Below, in pieces: positions 9,268-16,242 of a stretch of DNA of 37,461 nt (position 1 is its first letter; every line of letters begins with the position of its first letter). The stretch is taken from contig NZ_JANDJO010000016.1 in NCBI RefSeq assembly GCF_024331145.1, positions 1 through 37,461 on the forward strand, given 5' to 3'. Source of the stretch: Shimia sp. CNT1-13L.2. GTDB taxonomy: Bacteria; Pseudomonadota; Alphaproteobacteria; Rhodobacterales; Rhodobacteraceae. The translations under genes and the position numbers were made by a program. The notes under the pieces were generated by a model, which saw nothing but the letters and a program-made list of their open reading frames with translations, had not been told where the DNA came from and did no database searches.

Positions 9268-9480
9268 ATGGATTGGAAAGTGGATTTGGTCAAGGTGGGT
9301 TGGGCTCTGAAAACGCTTTATGTGGTCTTGGTCCTGATCGCGGCTGGCTGGGCCATGGATTTGACCTATGAATTCAGCGGGAACAGTGGCACGCCCCTGC
9401 CCTACATCGCCTATTGCGCTGTTCTGCTCGTCGGGGCGCTGCTGGGTGATCTTCTGAGGAAGTCAAAGGGCAAAGAGTAG
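9268..9480 (+). CDS. Small two-helix membrane protein, hypothetical
   Basis: This frame gives 70 residues with two strongly hydrophobic segments (about 13-30 and 45-61) and a basic tail RKSKGKE, as expected for a small inner-membrane protein with a cytosolic C-terminus. Codon third positions are GC-rich like the neighbours. Against it: the ribosome binding site is poor (GGCGGG) and the start is 11 bases from the lepA start on the other strand, so its promoter would have to lie inside lepA. No family recognised. Confidence 0.5.
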   Translation: MDWKVDLVKVGWALKTLYVVLVLIAAGWAMDLTYEFSGNSGTPLPYIAYCAVLLVGALLGDLLRKSKGKE

Positions 9481-9587
9481 CCCCCAAATTGCGTGCAACG
9501 CGGTTTTGCGTGTCTCGTCTCTCTCGGTCTCATGCTGATCGTTTAGCCCCGGACCCTGGGTAGGGTGGAGCACGGGCTGGTTGGTGC

Positions 9588-10850
9588 CTAACCCCTCAGT
9601 CGGTTTGCGGCGAGCGTGGACAGTGCCGCCATAGCGGCGGCGGTGAACAGGCAGAGCGGCAGGCCGCCGAGTTGGTAGCTGACGCCGGATAGCAGGGTGC
9701 CGAGCAGGCGGCCTGCGGCGTTGGACATGTAGTAGAAGCCCACGTCCATCGTCACCCGTTCCCCCGTTGTGAAGGCGAGGATCAGGTAGGAATGCACCGA
9801 TGAGTTCACGGCAAAGACGAAGCCGAAAATCAGAAGCCCCGCCACGACGATGGGCGTGAGGCCCGGCAGGTCGGCCCAGACGGCGGCGGCAAGGGCCAGT
9901 GGGATCAGGGTCAGAACGCCAACCCAGACCACGGCCTTGTGTACGATCTCGGGCGTGGTGCTGGTCGCGGCCTTGAGGAGTTTTGGCGCAAGGCCCTGTA
10001 CGAAACCATAAAGGATGATCCAGACCGCCATGAAGGTGCCGATGATGAAAAAGGCGGCGCGGTTGCCCTCTTCCGAGCCATCCGACAGGACGGCGTAGAA
10101 ATAGATCGGGATGCCGACCACGAACCAGACATCCCTCGCGCCAAACAGGAACATGCGCGCGAGGCTGAGGCGGTTGACGTTCTGGTCCTTGGAGAAGACC
10201 TGGCTGAACTTGGCGGATTTCTTGCCTTGCGGCAGACCAGACGGCATGAAAAGCGCCACGCCGATCAGGATCACCGCCAGCACCGCAGCCATGACCCAGA
10301 CAGAGGTCTGGAAGCCCCAGACGGCGAGCAGAACCGCCCCCAGCAGGAAGCCCACGCCTTTCACGGCATTCTTGGAGCCGGTAAGGATAGCCACCCATTT
10401 GAACAGCCCCCCCTCGCCTTCGGGGGCGAGCAGTTTCACGGCAGATTTCGCTGACATCTTGGCCAGATCCTTGGCCACGCCGGAAAGGCCCTGAACCACC
10501 ATCACGAAGACCACCGAGGCCGCGAGGCTCCAGTTTGGGTCAAGCTGCGACAGCGCCACAAGGGCGACGATCTGAAGCCCCAGACCCGCATAGAGCGTCG
10601 ATGTCAGGCCAAACCGCGCCGCCAGCCAGCCGGCGGACAGGTTGGTGACCACGCCCATGACTTCGTAGAGCAGGAACAGGTAGGCCAGTTGCACGGGCGA
10701 AAACCCGATGGTGTGAAAATGCAGAAGCACCAGCATCCGCAACGCGCCATCGGTGAGCATGAAAGCCCAATAGGCGGCGGTCACGGTGATATAGGCGGCA
10801 AGCCCCTCGGGTTTGGCCTTTGGGGATGGGGACGCGGGGGCTTGGCTCAT
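9588..10850 (-). CDS. arsJ: ArsJ, organoarsenical (1-arseno-3-phosphoglycerate) efflux MFS protein
   Basis: A 420-residue MFS permease with about twelve hydrophobic helices. The N-terminal run AAYWAFMLTDGALRMLVLLH and the later FKWVAILTGSKNAVKGVGF segment are typical of ArsJ. ArsJ exports 1-arseno-3-phosphoglycerate made when GAPDH uses arsenate in place of phosphate, an established pairing first shown in Pseudomonas aeruginosa. The gap gene in this operon is therefore the expected partner. It is the last gene of the ars operon, starting seven bases after the DUF1036 gene. No terminator was obvious downstream. Confidence 0.92.
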   Translation of the reverse strand: MSQAPASPSPKAKPEGLAAYITVTAAYWAFMLTDGALRMLVLLHFHTIGFSPVQLAYLFLLYEVMGVVTNLSAGWLAARFGLTSTLYAGLGLQIVALVALSQLDPNWSLAASVVFVMVVQGLSGVAKDLAKMSAKSAVKLLAPEGEGGLFKWVAILTGSKNAVKGVGFLLGAVLLAVWGFQTSVWVMAAVLAVILIGVALFMPSGLPQGKKSAKFSQVFSKDQNVNRLSLARMFLFGARDVWFVVGIPIYFYAVLSDGSEEGNRAAFFIIGTFMAVWIILYGFVQGLAPKLLKAATSTTPEIVHKAVVWVGVLTLIPLALAAAVWADLPGLTPIVVAGLLIFGFVFAVNSSVHSYLILAFTTGERVTMDVGFYYMSNAAGRLLGTLLSGVSYQLGGLPLCLFTAAAMAALSTLAANRLRG

Positions 10851-10857
10851 GTCAGTC

Positions 10858-11847
10858 TCAGTTCATGCGTCGAAACTCGAGATCGCGCATGGCACCAACC
10901 GGGAACATGACAAGGCGGCTGCCTGTTTCATGCACGATCATGCAGCGTTCGAATTCGGGATCGTTGAAGGATTTCAGGATCAGGGCGGGACCATCCCCGT
11001 GGGCGCCATCGCAGGTCGGTGCCCATGTCATCAGGGAGGTGTCGGTGATGTTGTTGTTGTAGAACTCTTCGAGAACCCCGCCATAGACGAGGATCTGGTA
11101 GGCGGAATCCTGGGTTGACCCCCACATGCCCTGCAGCGCAGCCCGCCATGAGGCAAAGCCATCGCCCCCGCCAACCGAAAAATCCCGAATGGTCACGTCA
11201 GCCGTGAGACCGCTATAGCCCATCATGTCCCCAGTGATCGTCACCGGCGTGTTGGTGGGCAGCGGCATCAGCTGTTCCAGCATCCACATGGGTGTCGGAT
11301 CGCCAGAATTGGCCACATAGCGCCAGCCGTCTGCATGGATTTCGCATTGGGCGGTCACGTCAAAGATATCACAATGGCTGAGCACGCCGCTGATGGTGTA
11401 GGGCTCGCCATGGGTGCCCGGCGCGGCCAGCGGTTCGGGGCGTGGGGGTTTACCTGGCGTTTCGGCGGTCAGGTTGAGGGTAAAGCTCTTTGCGTCCCCC
11501 ACCTCCAGCTGCCGGAACTCGGACCGGTCATAGCCACGCGCGCCGCATTCCTTGTCACCGGCGATGGTGAAGGCCGCCGGAGAGGTGCAGAAGAAGTACT
11601 TTTCACCGGGCCAGGAATACACATCCGAAGTGACACGGTAATAGTAGTAGCGATTGGTCAGATCACTGCCTTCCACAACCGAACAGTCATACGGGGGGAT
11701 GTTCCACCAGCCCTCGGACGTCCAGACGCCGCCATCATTGTAGCCGTAGGCAAAGCTGGCCTCGGCGTCGGTTTCATTACAGACCAGCAACTCGGCATGG
11801 GCCGGTGCAGCAAGAAACATGGCGGGCAGGATGAGGTAGCGGAACAT
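10858..11847 (-). CDS. Secreted DUF1036 protein inside the ars operon
   Basis: The protein has 329 residues. MFRYLILPAMFLAAPAHA is a signal peptide cut before ELLVC. Residues 20-125 match DUF1036: LVCNETDAEASFAYGYNDG, the EGWWNIPPYDC segment, NRYYYYRV, FFCTSPAAFTI and an ECGARGYDRSEF segment, with Cys residues that could pair in the periplasm. Residues 140-329 form a second, unrecognised region with four more Cys. The ribosome binding site AGGGGA lies before the ATG. The gene starts 22 bases after gap and ends seven bases before arsJ, so it is almost certainly co-transcribed with the arsenate genes. Neither DUF1036 nor the C-terminal region has a known biochemical function; a periplasmic role in handling exported arsenical is only inference. 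Confidence 0.85.
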   Translation of the reverse strand: MFRYLILPAMFLAAPAHAELLVCNETDAEASFAYGYNDGGVWTSEGWWNIPPYDCSVVEGSDLTNRYYYYRVTSDVYSWPGEKYFFCTSPAAFTIAGDKECGARGYDRSEFRQLEVGDAKSFTLNLTAETPGKPPRPEPLAAPGTHGEPYTISGVLSHCDIFDVTAQCEIHADGWRYVANSGDPTPMWMLEQLMPLPTNTPVTITGDMMGYSGLTADVTIRDFSVGGGDGFASWRAALQGMWGSTQDSAYQILVYGGVLEEFYNNNITDTSLMTWAPTCDGAHGDGPALILKSFNDPEFERCMIVHETGSRLVMFPVGAMRDLEFRRMN

Positions 11848-11869
11848 CGGTGTCCCCTTTCGGCTTGGG

Positions 11870-12880
11870 TCAGAGAGATGCCACCACCATACGCGTCACA
11901 TCCGCCAATCGCCAAGCATAGCCCCACTCATTGTCATACCAGGCATAGATCTTGACGTGAGTGCCGCCGATCACGCGGGTCGACATGGCGTCAACGATGG
12001 TCGAGCGTTCGTCGTTGGTATAGTCGCAGCTGACAAGCGGGCGGGTCTCGTACCCAAGGATGCCTTCAAGCTCGTTTTGCGAGGCCTGTTCGAGAAGTGC
12101 ATTCACCTCTTCCGCGGTGGTTTCGCGCGAGACGTTGAAGACAATGTCGGTGAGTGACGCATTCAGCAGCGGCACGCGCACGGCATGGCCGTCGATCTTG
12201 CCATCGAGGTCGGGGAAAATCTGGATGATCGCCTTGGCGGACCCCGTGGTCGTCGGGATCAGCGAGTTCAACGCCGAACGGGCGCGGCGCGGATCCTTGT
12301 GGGCGCGGTCCACGATGGTCTGGGTATTGGTGACATCGTGGATCGTGGTGAACGACGCCTGTTCGATGCCAAGGTGCTCGCGGATCACCTGAACGACGGG
12401 GGCGATACAGTTGGTGGTGCAGGAGGCGGCGGTGACAACCTTGTGCGCCTCTGCGTCATAGATGTCATGGTTCACGCCATAGACGATATTGGCCACGTCG
12501 TTTTCCTTGACCGGGGCAGATACCACGACCTTTTTGACACCTGCATTGAAATAGGGCTGCAGCTTGGCATTGGTCTTGAAGGCGCCGGTGCAGTCGACAA
12601 CAAGGTCGACGCCCAGTTCCTGCAAAGGCAGTTCTTCCAGCTTTTTCGTGGCTGTAAAGCGCATCTTCTGGCCGTCAATGGTGATGCTGTCCTCATCAAA
12701 GGCAAAGTCCGCGCGCCAGCGGCCGTGCACCGTGTCGAACTCGAGAAGGTGAGCATGCAGCTCGGCGTCGCCCATACCATCGTTCAGAAGCACGATTTCG
12801 GCATCGAGACCGAGATCAAAGAAGCTGCGGATCACCAGTTTTCCCATGCGGCCCAGGCCGTTGATGGCGATTTTGGTCAT
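11870..12880 (-). CDS. gap: ArsJ-associated glyceraldehyde-3-phosphate dehydrogenase
   Basis: A 336-residue GAPDH with the NAD-binding motif INGLGRMG at residues 6-13, the catalytic Cys154 in AASCTTNC, the matching His in the TTIHDVTN segment, and a C-terminal YDNEWGYAWR. It oxidises glyceraldehyde 3-phosphate. With arsenate instead of phosphate it yields 1-arseno-3-phosphoglycerate, the substrate of ArsJ. Its place between acr3 and arsJ marks it as the resistance-dedicated copy rather than the glycolytic one. A 6-bp hairpin in the 49-base gap after acr3 could lower expression of this distal half of the operon relative to arsRC-acr3. Confidence 0.93.
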   Translation of the reverse strand: MTKIAINGLGRMGKLVIRSFFDLGLDAEIVLLNDGMGDAELHAHLLEFDTVHGRWRADFAFDEDSITIDGQKMRFTATKKLEELPLQELGVDLVVDCTGAFKTNAKLQPYFNAGVKKVVVSAPVKENDVANIVYGVNHDIYDAEAHKVVTAASCTTNCIAPVVQVIREHLGIEQASFTTIHDVTNTQTIVDRAHKDPRRARSALNSLIPTTTGSAKAIIQIFPDLDGKIDGHAVRVPLLNASLTDIVFNVSRETTAEEVNALLEQASQNELEGILGYETRPLVSCDYTNDERSTIVDAMSTRVIGGTHVKIYAWYDNEWGYAWRLADVTRMVVASL

Positions 12881-12905
12881 GTCAGTATCCTACGTTTTCG
12901 TTGTG

Positions 12906-12922
12906 TCGGGAACGTGTCCCGA
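12906..12922 (-). promoter_or_regulatory. Hairpin between acr3 and gap
   Basis: TCGGGA (12906-12911) and TCCCGA (12917-12922) can pair around five bases. It sits in the widest gap of the ars operon (49 bases). It lacks a T-run, so it may be an attenuator or an RNA processing or stability element rather than a full terminator. Confidence 0.35.
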
Positions 12923-12929
12923 AAGGTGT

Positions 12930-13982
12930 TCATGAAGAAGGGAACCAGCCCTTGGTGCGATTGGCAAAAGCCACCAGCGAGAGCATCACCGGCACCTCGA
13001 CCAGAACGCCAACCACGGTGGCCAGCGCGGCGCCAGAGCCAAGGCCGAAGAGCGAAATGGCGACGGCAACGGCCAGCTCGAAGAAATTCGATGTCCCGAT
13101 CAGCGCGCAGGGCGCGGCGACGTTGAACGGCACTTTCCACAGTTTCGCCGCGCAATAGGCGACAAAGAAGATGCCATAAGACTGGATCAACAGCGGGATC
13201 GCGATCAGCAGGATCACCAGCGGGCGATCCAGAATGACCTGCCCCTGAAAGCCGAACAACAGGACCACGGTGACCAGAAGGCCGGTGATCGAAAACGGTG
13301 CGACACGGGCCTTGAAGGCGTCGACCGCCGCCTCACCGCCCTGTTTCACAAGACGATTGCGGGTGATCAGGCCCGCGCCCAGCGGCAGCAGAACGTAGAG
13401 CACAACCGACAGGATCAGGGTTTCCCACGGCACGGAGATGTCACTCACGCCAAGCAGGAAGGCGACGATGGGGGCGAAGGCGAAGACCATCACCACATCG
13501 TTCACGCTGACCTGCACAAGGGTATAGGTTGCATCGCCGCGGGTGAGGTTCGACCAGACAAACACCATCGCCGTACAGGGGGCCGCGCCGAGAAGGATCA
13601 CACCGGCCAGATAGGCCTGTGCGTCATCGGGCGGGATCAGCCCTGCGAAGACATAGTTGAAAAACAGAACCCCAAGCGCGGCCATGGTGAAGGGTTTGAT
13701 CAGCCAGTTCACCACGAGCGTGATGACAAGCCCCTTGGGACGCTCGCCAATATGCGAGAGCGCGCCGAAATCGACGCCCACCATCATCGGGTAGACCATC
13801 GCCCAGATCAGCACCGCAACGGGCAGGTTGACCGAGGCCACCTCCAGCAAGGCCAGAAAGGCAAAGACGCCGGGGATAAGGCTACCAAGAACAAGGCCTG
13901 CAAAGATCGCCAGTGCCACCCAGAGCGACAACAGCCGCTCGAAGGTGCCAAGGCCCGCATCTGCTTGGGAAATATCGCTCAT
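12930..13982 (-). CDS. acr3: Arsenite efflux permease, ACR3 family
   Basis: Starting at ATG 13982, whose ATGA overlaps the arsC stop, the protein has 350 residues and about ten transmembrane helices. The conserved [19 protein letters not shown] block holds Cys136, essential for arsenite transport in ACR3 proteins; [15 protein letters not shown] and [12 protein letters not shown] are further family marks. It exports As(III) from the cytoplasm using the proton motive force and works on the product of ArsC. A longer frame reaches 14216, but its extra N-terminus is out-of-frame arsC sequence and is not protein-like. ArsB is excluded by size and motifs. Confidence 0.94.
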   Translation of the reverse strand: MSDISQADAGLGTFERLLSLWVALAIFAGLVLGSLIPGVFAFLALLEVASVNLPVAVLIWAMVYPMMVGVDFGALSHIGERPKGLVITLVVNWLIKPFTMAALGVLFFNYVFAGLIPPDDAQAYLAGVILLGAAPCTAMVFVWSNLTRGDATYTLVQVSVNDVVMVFAFAPIVAFLLGVSDISVPWETLILSVVLYVLLPLGAGLITRNRLVKQGGEAAVDAFKARVAPFSITGLLVTVVLLFGFQGQVILDRPLVILLIAIPLLIQSYGIFFVAYCAAKLWKVPFNVAAPCALIGTSNFFELAVAVAISLFGLGSGAALATVVGVLVEVPVMLSLVAFANRTKGWFPSS

Positions 13983-14500
13983 TCTGCCTCCGACAGGTTG
14001 GTGTTCTGGCCGATTTCGTCCAGCTGTTTCTGCAACGACAGCGTGTCGAGGGCGTCGATCGGCAGGTTCACGAAAATGGAAATCCGGTTGCGCAGCATCC
14101 GGTAGGTATCGTTGAAGGCAACCGCCACCTCGGCGGCATTGCCACCGTCCAGAGCCTTGACCGGATCGGCAACACCCCAGTGGGCCGACATCGGCTGACC
14201 GGGCCAGACGGGGCATTCTTCCGCGGCGGCCTGATCACAGACGGTGAAGACAAAATCCATCTCGGGCGCATCCGCCGTCCCGAATTCGTCCCAGGATTTG
14301 GACCGCGCAAAGCCGGTGTCGTAGTTCAGACGCTGCAGCAGCGCGAGGGTTTCGGGATGCGGTGCGCCAGAGGGGTGCGCACCGGCAGAGAAGCCTTTGA
14401 ACCGGCCCATCGACTCGCGTTCGATAATGGCCTCGGCCATGAGAGAGCGCGCCGAATTGGCGTTGCACAGGAAAAGTACGTTATAGGTCTTGTCAGTCAT
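13979..14500 (-). CDS. arsC: Arsenate reductase, low-molecular-weight phosphatase type
   Basis: The 173-residue protein has the P-loop Cys12-N-A-N-S-A-Arg18 (C-X5-R) of LMW-phosphatase-like arsenate reductases and a second pair of Cys in [15 protein letters not shown], matching the relay Cys that pass the disulfide to thioredoxin or a similar reductant. It reduces arsenate to arsenite for Acr3. The ATG at 14500 ([11 protein letters not shown]) has AAAGGA upstream; an in-frame TTG at 14530 would overlap arsR and is less likely. It follows arsR by 13 bases and overlaps acr3 by four. The C-terminal 30 residues extend beyond the minimal phosphatase fold. Confidence 0.93.
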   Translation of the reverse strand: MTDKTYNVLFLCNANSARSLMAEAIIERESMGRFKGFSAGAHPSGAPHPETLALLQRLNYDTGFARSKSWDEFGTADAPEMDFVFTVCDQAAAEECPVWPGQPMSAHWGVADPVKALDGGNAAEVAVAFNDTYRMLRNRISIFVNLPIDALDTLSLQKQLDEIGQNTNLSEAE

Positions 14501-14513
14501 CGGCCCGATCCTT

Positions 14514-14846
14514 TCAGCAGCTACAGGCAATGTCTTCGATCAAGGGCTGGCACAGATCGGGGCGGCCACCACAGCAATCCTGCAACAGGAAGCCAAGCAG
14601 ACCACGCAGACCGTCGGTGTCAGCAAAGTAACGGATCGCCCTACCCTCGCGCGTTTTGCGCACAAGACCAGCGCCCAGCAGGACAGACAGGTTTGCGCTC
14701 ATCGTGTTCTGGCGCACGTCCAAGGCCTCGGCGATTTCACCGGCCAGCATGCCCGCGTCGCCCGCCTCGATCAGAAGGCGAAACACATCAAGCCGCGTCG
14801 GTTGACTGAGGGCCGAGAAGGCGGAGAGGGCATTTGTCTTTTCCAT
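14514..14846 (-). CDS. arsR: ArsR-type arsenite-responsive repressor
   Basis: A 110-residue winged-helix protein: LSQPTRLDVFRLL, the recognition helix region RQNTMSANLSVLLGAGLV, and the wing REGRAIRYF. The Cys residues are at the C-terminus (Cys91, Cys92, Cys99, Cys108, Cys110), not in the alpha-3 ELCVCDL motif of plasmid ArsR. This resembles the As(III) site of Acidithiobacillus ferrooxidans ArsR, where a CC pair and a third nearby Cys bind the metalloid. It should repress its own operon until arsenite binds. An inverted repeat directly before the ATG (14847-14866) is the likely operator. Confidence 0.92.
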   Translation of the reverse strand: MEKTNALSAFSALSQPTRLDVFRLLIEAGDAGMLAGEIAEALDVRQNTMSANLSVLLGAGLVRKTREGRAIRYFADTDGLRGLLGFLLQDCCGGRPDLCQPLIEDIACSC

Positions 14847-14866
14847 ATTTCATGATTTATTGAAAT
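14847..14866. promoter_or_regulatory. Candidate ArsR operator
   Basis: ATTTCA (14847-14852) and TGAAAT (14861-14866) form a perfect 6-bp dyad with an 8-base AT-rich centre, immediately next to the arsR ATG (14846). Its position and AT-richness fit an ArsR site. No Shine-Dalgarno is visible between it and arsR, so arsR may be made from a leaderless message. Confidence 0.5.
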
Positions 14867-14939
14867 GTGATCTGACCCGCAAGCAGGGATTGCCCGATCT
14901 TGGTGAAAGTTTTGTGAAAGCCGATATGCACTCCAATCA

Positions 14940-14967
14940 TTGACTGATCGGTTCACCTGCCTACATG
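14940..14967 (+). promoter_or_regulatory. Candidate sigma-70 promoter for the bicupin gene
   Basis: TTGACT at 14940-14945 and TACATG at 14962-14967 are 16 bases apart. The ATG at 14994 follows, with AGGAG seven bases before it. Confidence 0.4.
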
Positions 14968-14993
14968 ATCTCTGACGCAACAGGAGTTTCATC

Positions 14994-15665
14994 ATGCGGA
15001 TCAATGCAGACTTTTCCCAACGTGTGGTCGTTCGCCCGGAAAACCGTGAATGGGTCAAATCCCCTGCCAACGGTGTCGAACGGATGATGCTTGACCGGAT
15101 CGGCGAAGAGGTGGCGCGGGCAACAACGATTGTCCGCTTTGCCCCGGGGTCACAGTTTGATGCCCATACACATGGCGGCGGCGAAGAATTCTTTGTGCTG
15201 GAAGGTGTCTTTTCGGATGAAACCGGCGACTATCCGGCCGGCACCTATGTGCGCAATCCGATCGGCACGTCCCATACCCCGCACACAGACGACGGCTGTA
15301 CGATTTTCGTGAAACTTCACCAGTTCGATGCCGATGATCAGGAGCAGTTTCACATCGACACCACCAAGGCCGATTTTCGCCCGGGAAGTGTTCCCGGCCT
15401 GTCGGTGCTGCCCCTGCATTCTGTTGCCGGTGAAAACGTTGCCCTTGTCCGCTGGGAGCCGGGCACGCGCTTCACCCGCCATCGCCATTGGGGCGGGGAA
15501 GAAATCCTTGTTCTGGAGGGTACTTTTCAGGACGAACACGGTGACTATCCCGCTGGCACATGGCTGCGCAGCCCGCATATGTCGGAACACACCCCGTTCT
15601 CAGAGGGTGGCTGCCTGATCTATGTGAAAACAGGGCACCTGACACCAGACGCCCTACCGGCCTAG
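14994..15665 (+). CDS. Tandem cupin protein, ChrR-like cupin domains
   Basis: The 223-residue protein contains two similar cupin units. The first has HTHGGGEEFFVLEG and the second has HRHWGGEEILVLEG; each is followed by a GDYPAGT turn and a His in strand seven (SHTPH, EHTPF). The two His, one Glu and second His of each unit form a metal site, probably Zn, Fe or Mn. Sequence style matches the C-terminal cupin of the anti-sigma factor ChrR, but the N-terminal sigma-binding zinc domain is absent and no ECF sigma gene is adjacent, so it is not a classical anti-sigma factor. It is divergent from arsR. Function unknown; metal-dependent enzyme or oxidant sensor are options. Confidence 0.85.
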   Translation: MRINADFSQRVVVRPENREWVKSPANGVERMMLDRIGEEVARATTIVRFAPGSQFDAHTHGGGEEFFVLEGVFSDETGDYPAGTYVRNPIGTSHTPHTDDGCTIFVKLHQFDADDQEQFHIDTTKADFRPGSVPGLSVLPLHSVAGENVALVRWEPGTRFTRHRHWGGEEILVLEGTFQDEHGDYPAGTWLRSPHMSEHTPFSEGGCLIYVKTGHLTPDALPA

Positions 15666-16129
15666 CCAAAAACGTCCAGCGGGCGATCTTCGAACATGGT
15701 TTCCATCGAGAAAAACCCCGTGACGGTTTCAAGCTCGATCCCTGTGGTCAACCGCTTGTAGACACTGTCGTAGCCCGCCATGCCGCGGGTCACGACCTTG
15801 AGCATATAGTCCCAGTCCCCCCCGATCCGGTGCATCTCGGCAACTTCGGGGATACGGGCGACATGGGCGCGAAAGGCTTCTATCCACTCGTCGGAATGGG
15901 TGCGGGTGCGCACCATGACAAAGACCGTGAGATCAAGGCCAACCTTGCCCGCGTCCACACGACGACGGGTGCCCAGCAGCACTCCCGCCTCTTCCAGACG
16001 TTTCAGACGACGCCAGAGCGCATTCTGGGAGAGGCCGACTCGGTCAGCAAGCTCGCGTTGCGCCAGCGAACCGTCCCTTTGGGTGATGTCGAGGATACGA
16101 CGATCAATTTGATCCAGTTTTTCCATCAT
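15662..16129 (-). CDS. Lrp/AsnC family transcriptional regulator
   Basis: A 155-residue protein with the Lrp layout: helix-turn-helix at about residues 5-55 (LDQIDRRILDITQRDG, then SQNALWRRLKRLEEAGV) and a C-terminal RAM ligand-binding domain containing GGDWDYMLKVV. Such proteins bind amino acids or related effectors. Two adjacent ATG codons (16129, 16126) are possible starts. It is divergent from the class V aminotransferase gene at 16243 and probably controls it. Its stop shares the four bases CTAG with the convergent bicupin stop. Confidence 0.9.
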   Translation of the reverse strand: MMEKLDQIDRRILDITQRDGSLAQRELADRVGLSQNALWRRLKRLEEAGVLLGTRRRVDAGKVGLDLTVFVMVRTRTHSDEWIEAFRAHVARIPEVAEMHRIGGDWDYMLKVVTRGMAGYDSVYKRLTTGIELETVTGFFSMETMFEDRPLDVFG

Positions 16130-16140
16130 CTTCGATCATG

Positions 16141-16157
16141 TGACACAAACTTTGTCA
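16141..16157. promoter_or_regulatory. Candidate operator between the Lrp-type regulator and the aminotransferase
   Basis: TGACA (16141-16145) and TGTCA (16153-16157) form a dyad with seven bases between, 12 bases upstream of the regulator start and within an AT-rich patch. It may be the site through which the regulator controls both divergent genes. Confidence 0.35.
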
Positions 16158-16242
16158 AAATTCAATCAAGCTCAACCAACATGCACCAGCAATCCACCCA
16201 TAGTGTTGCGCCACATCACTCACGGAACACGAAAGGTGCCCT

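Noticed and set aside
13983..14216. N-terminal extension of acr3
   Set aside because: The extra 78 residues are arsC read in another frame; the ATG at 13982 forms a standard ATGA overlap.
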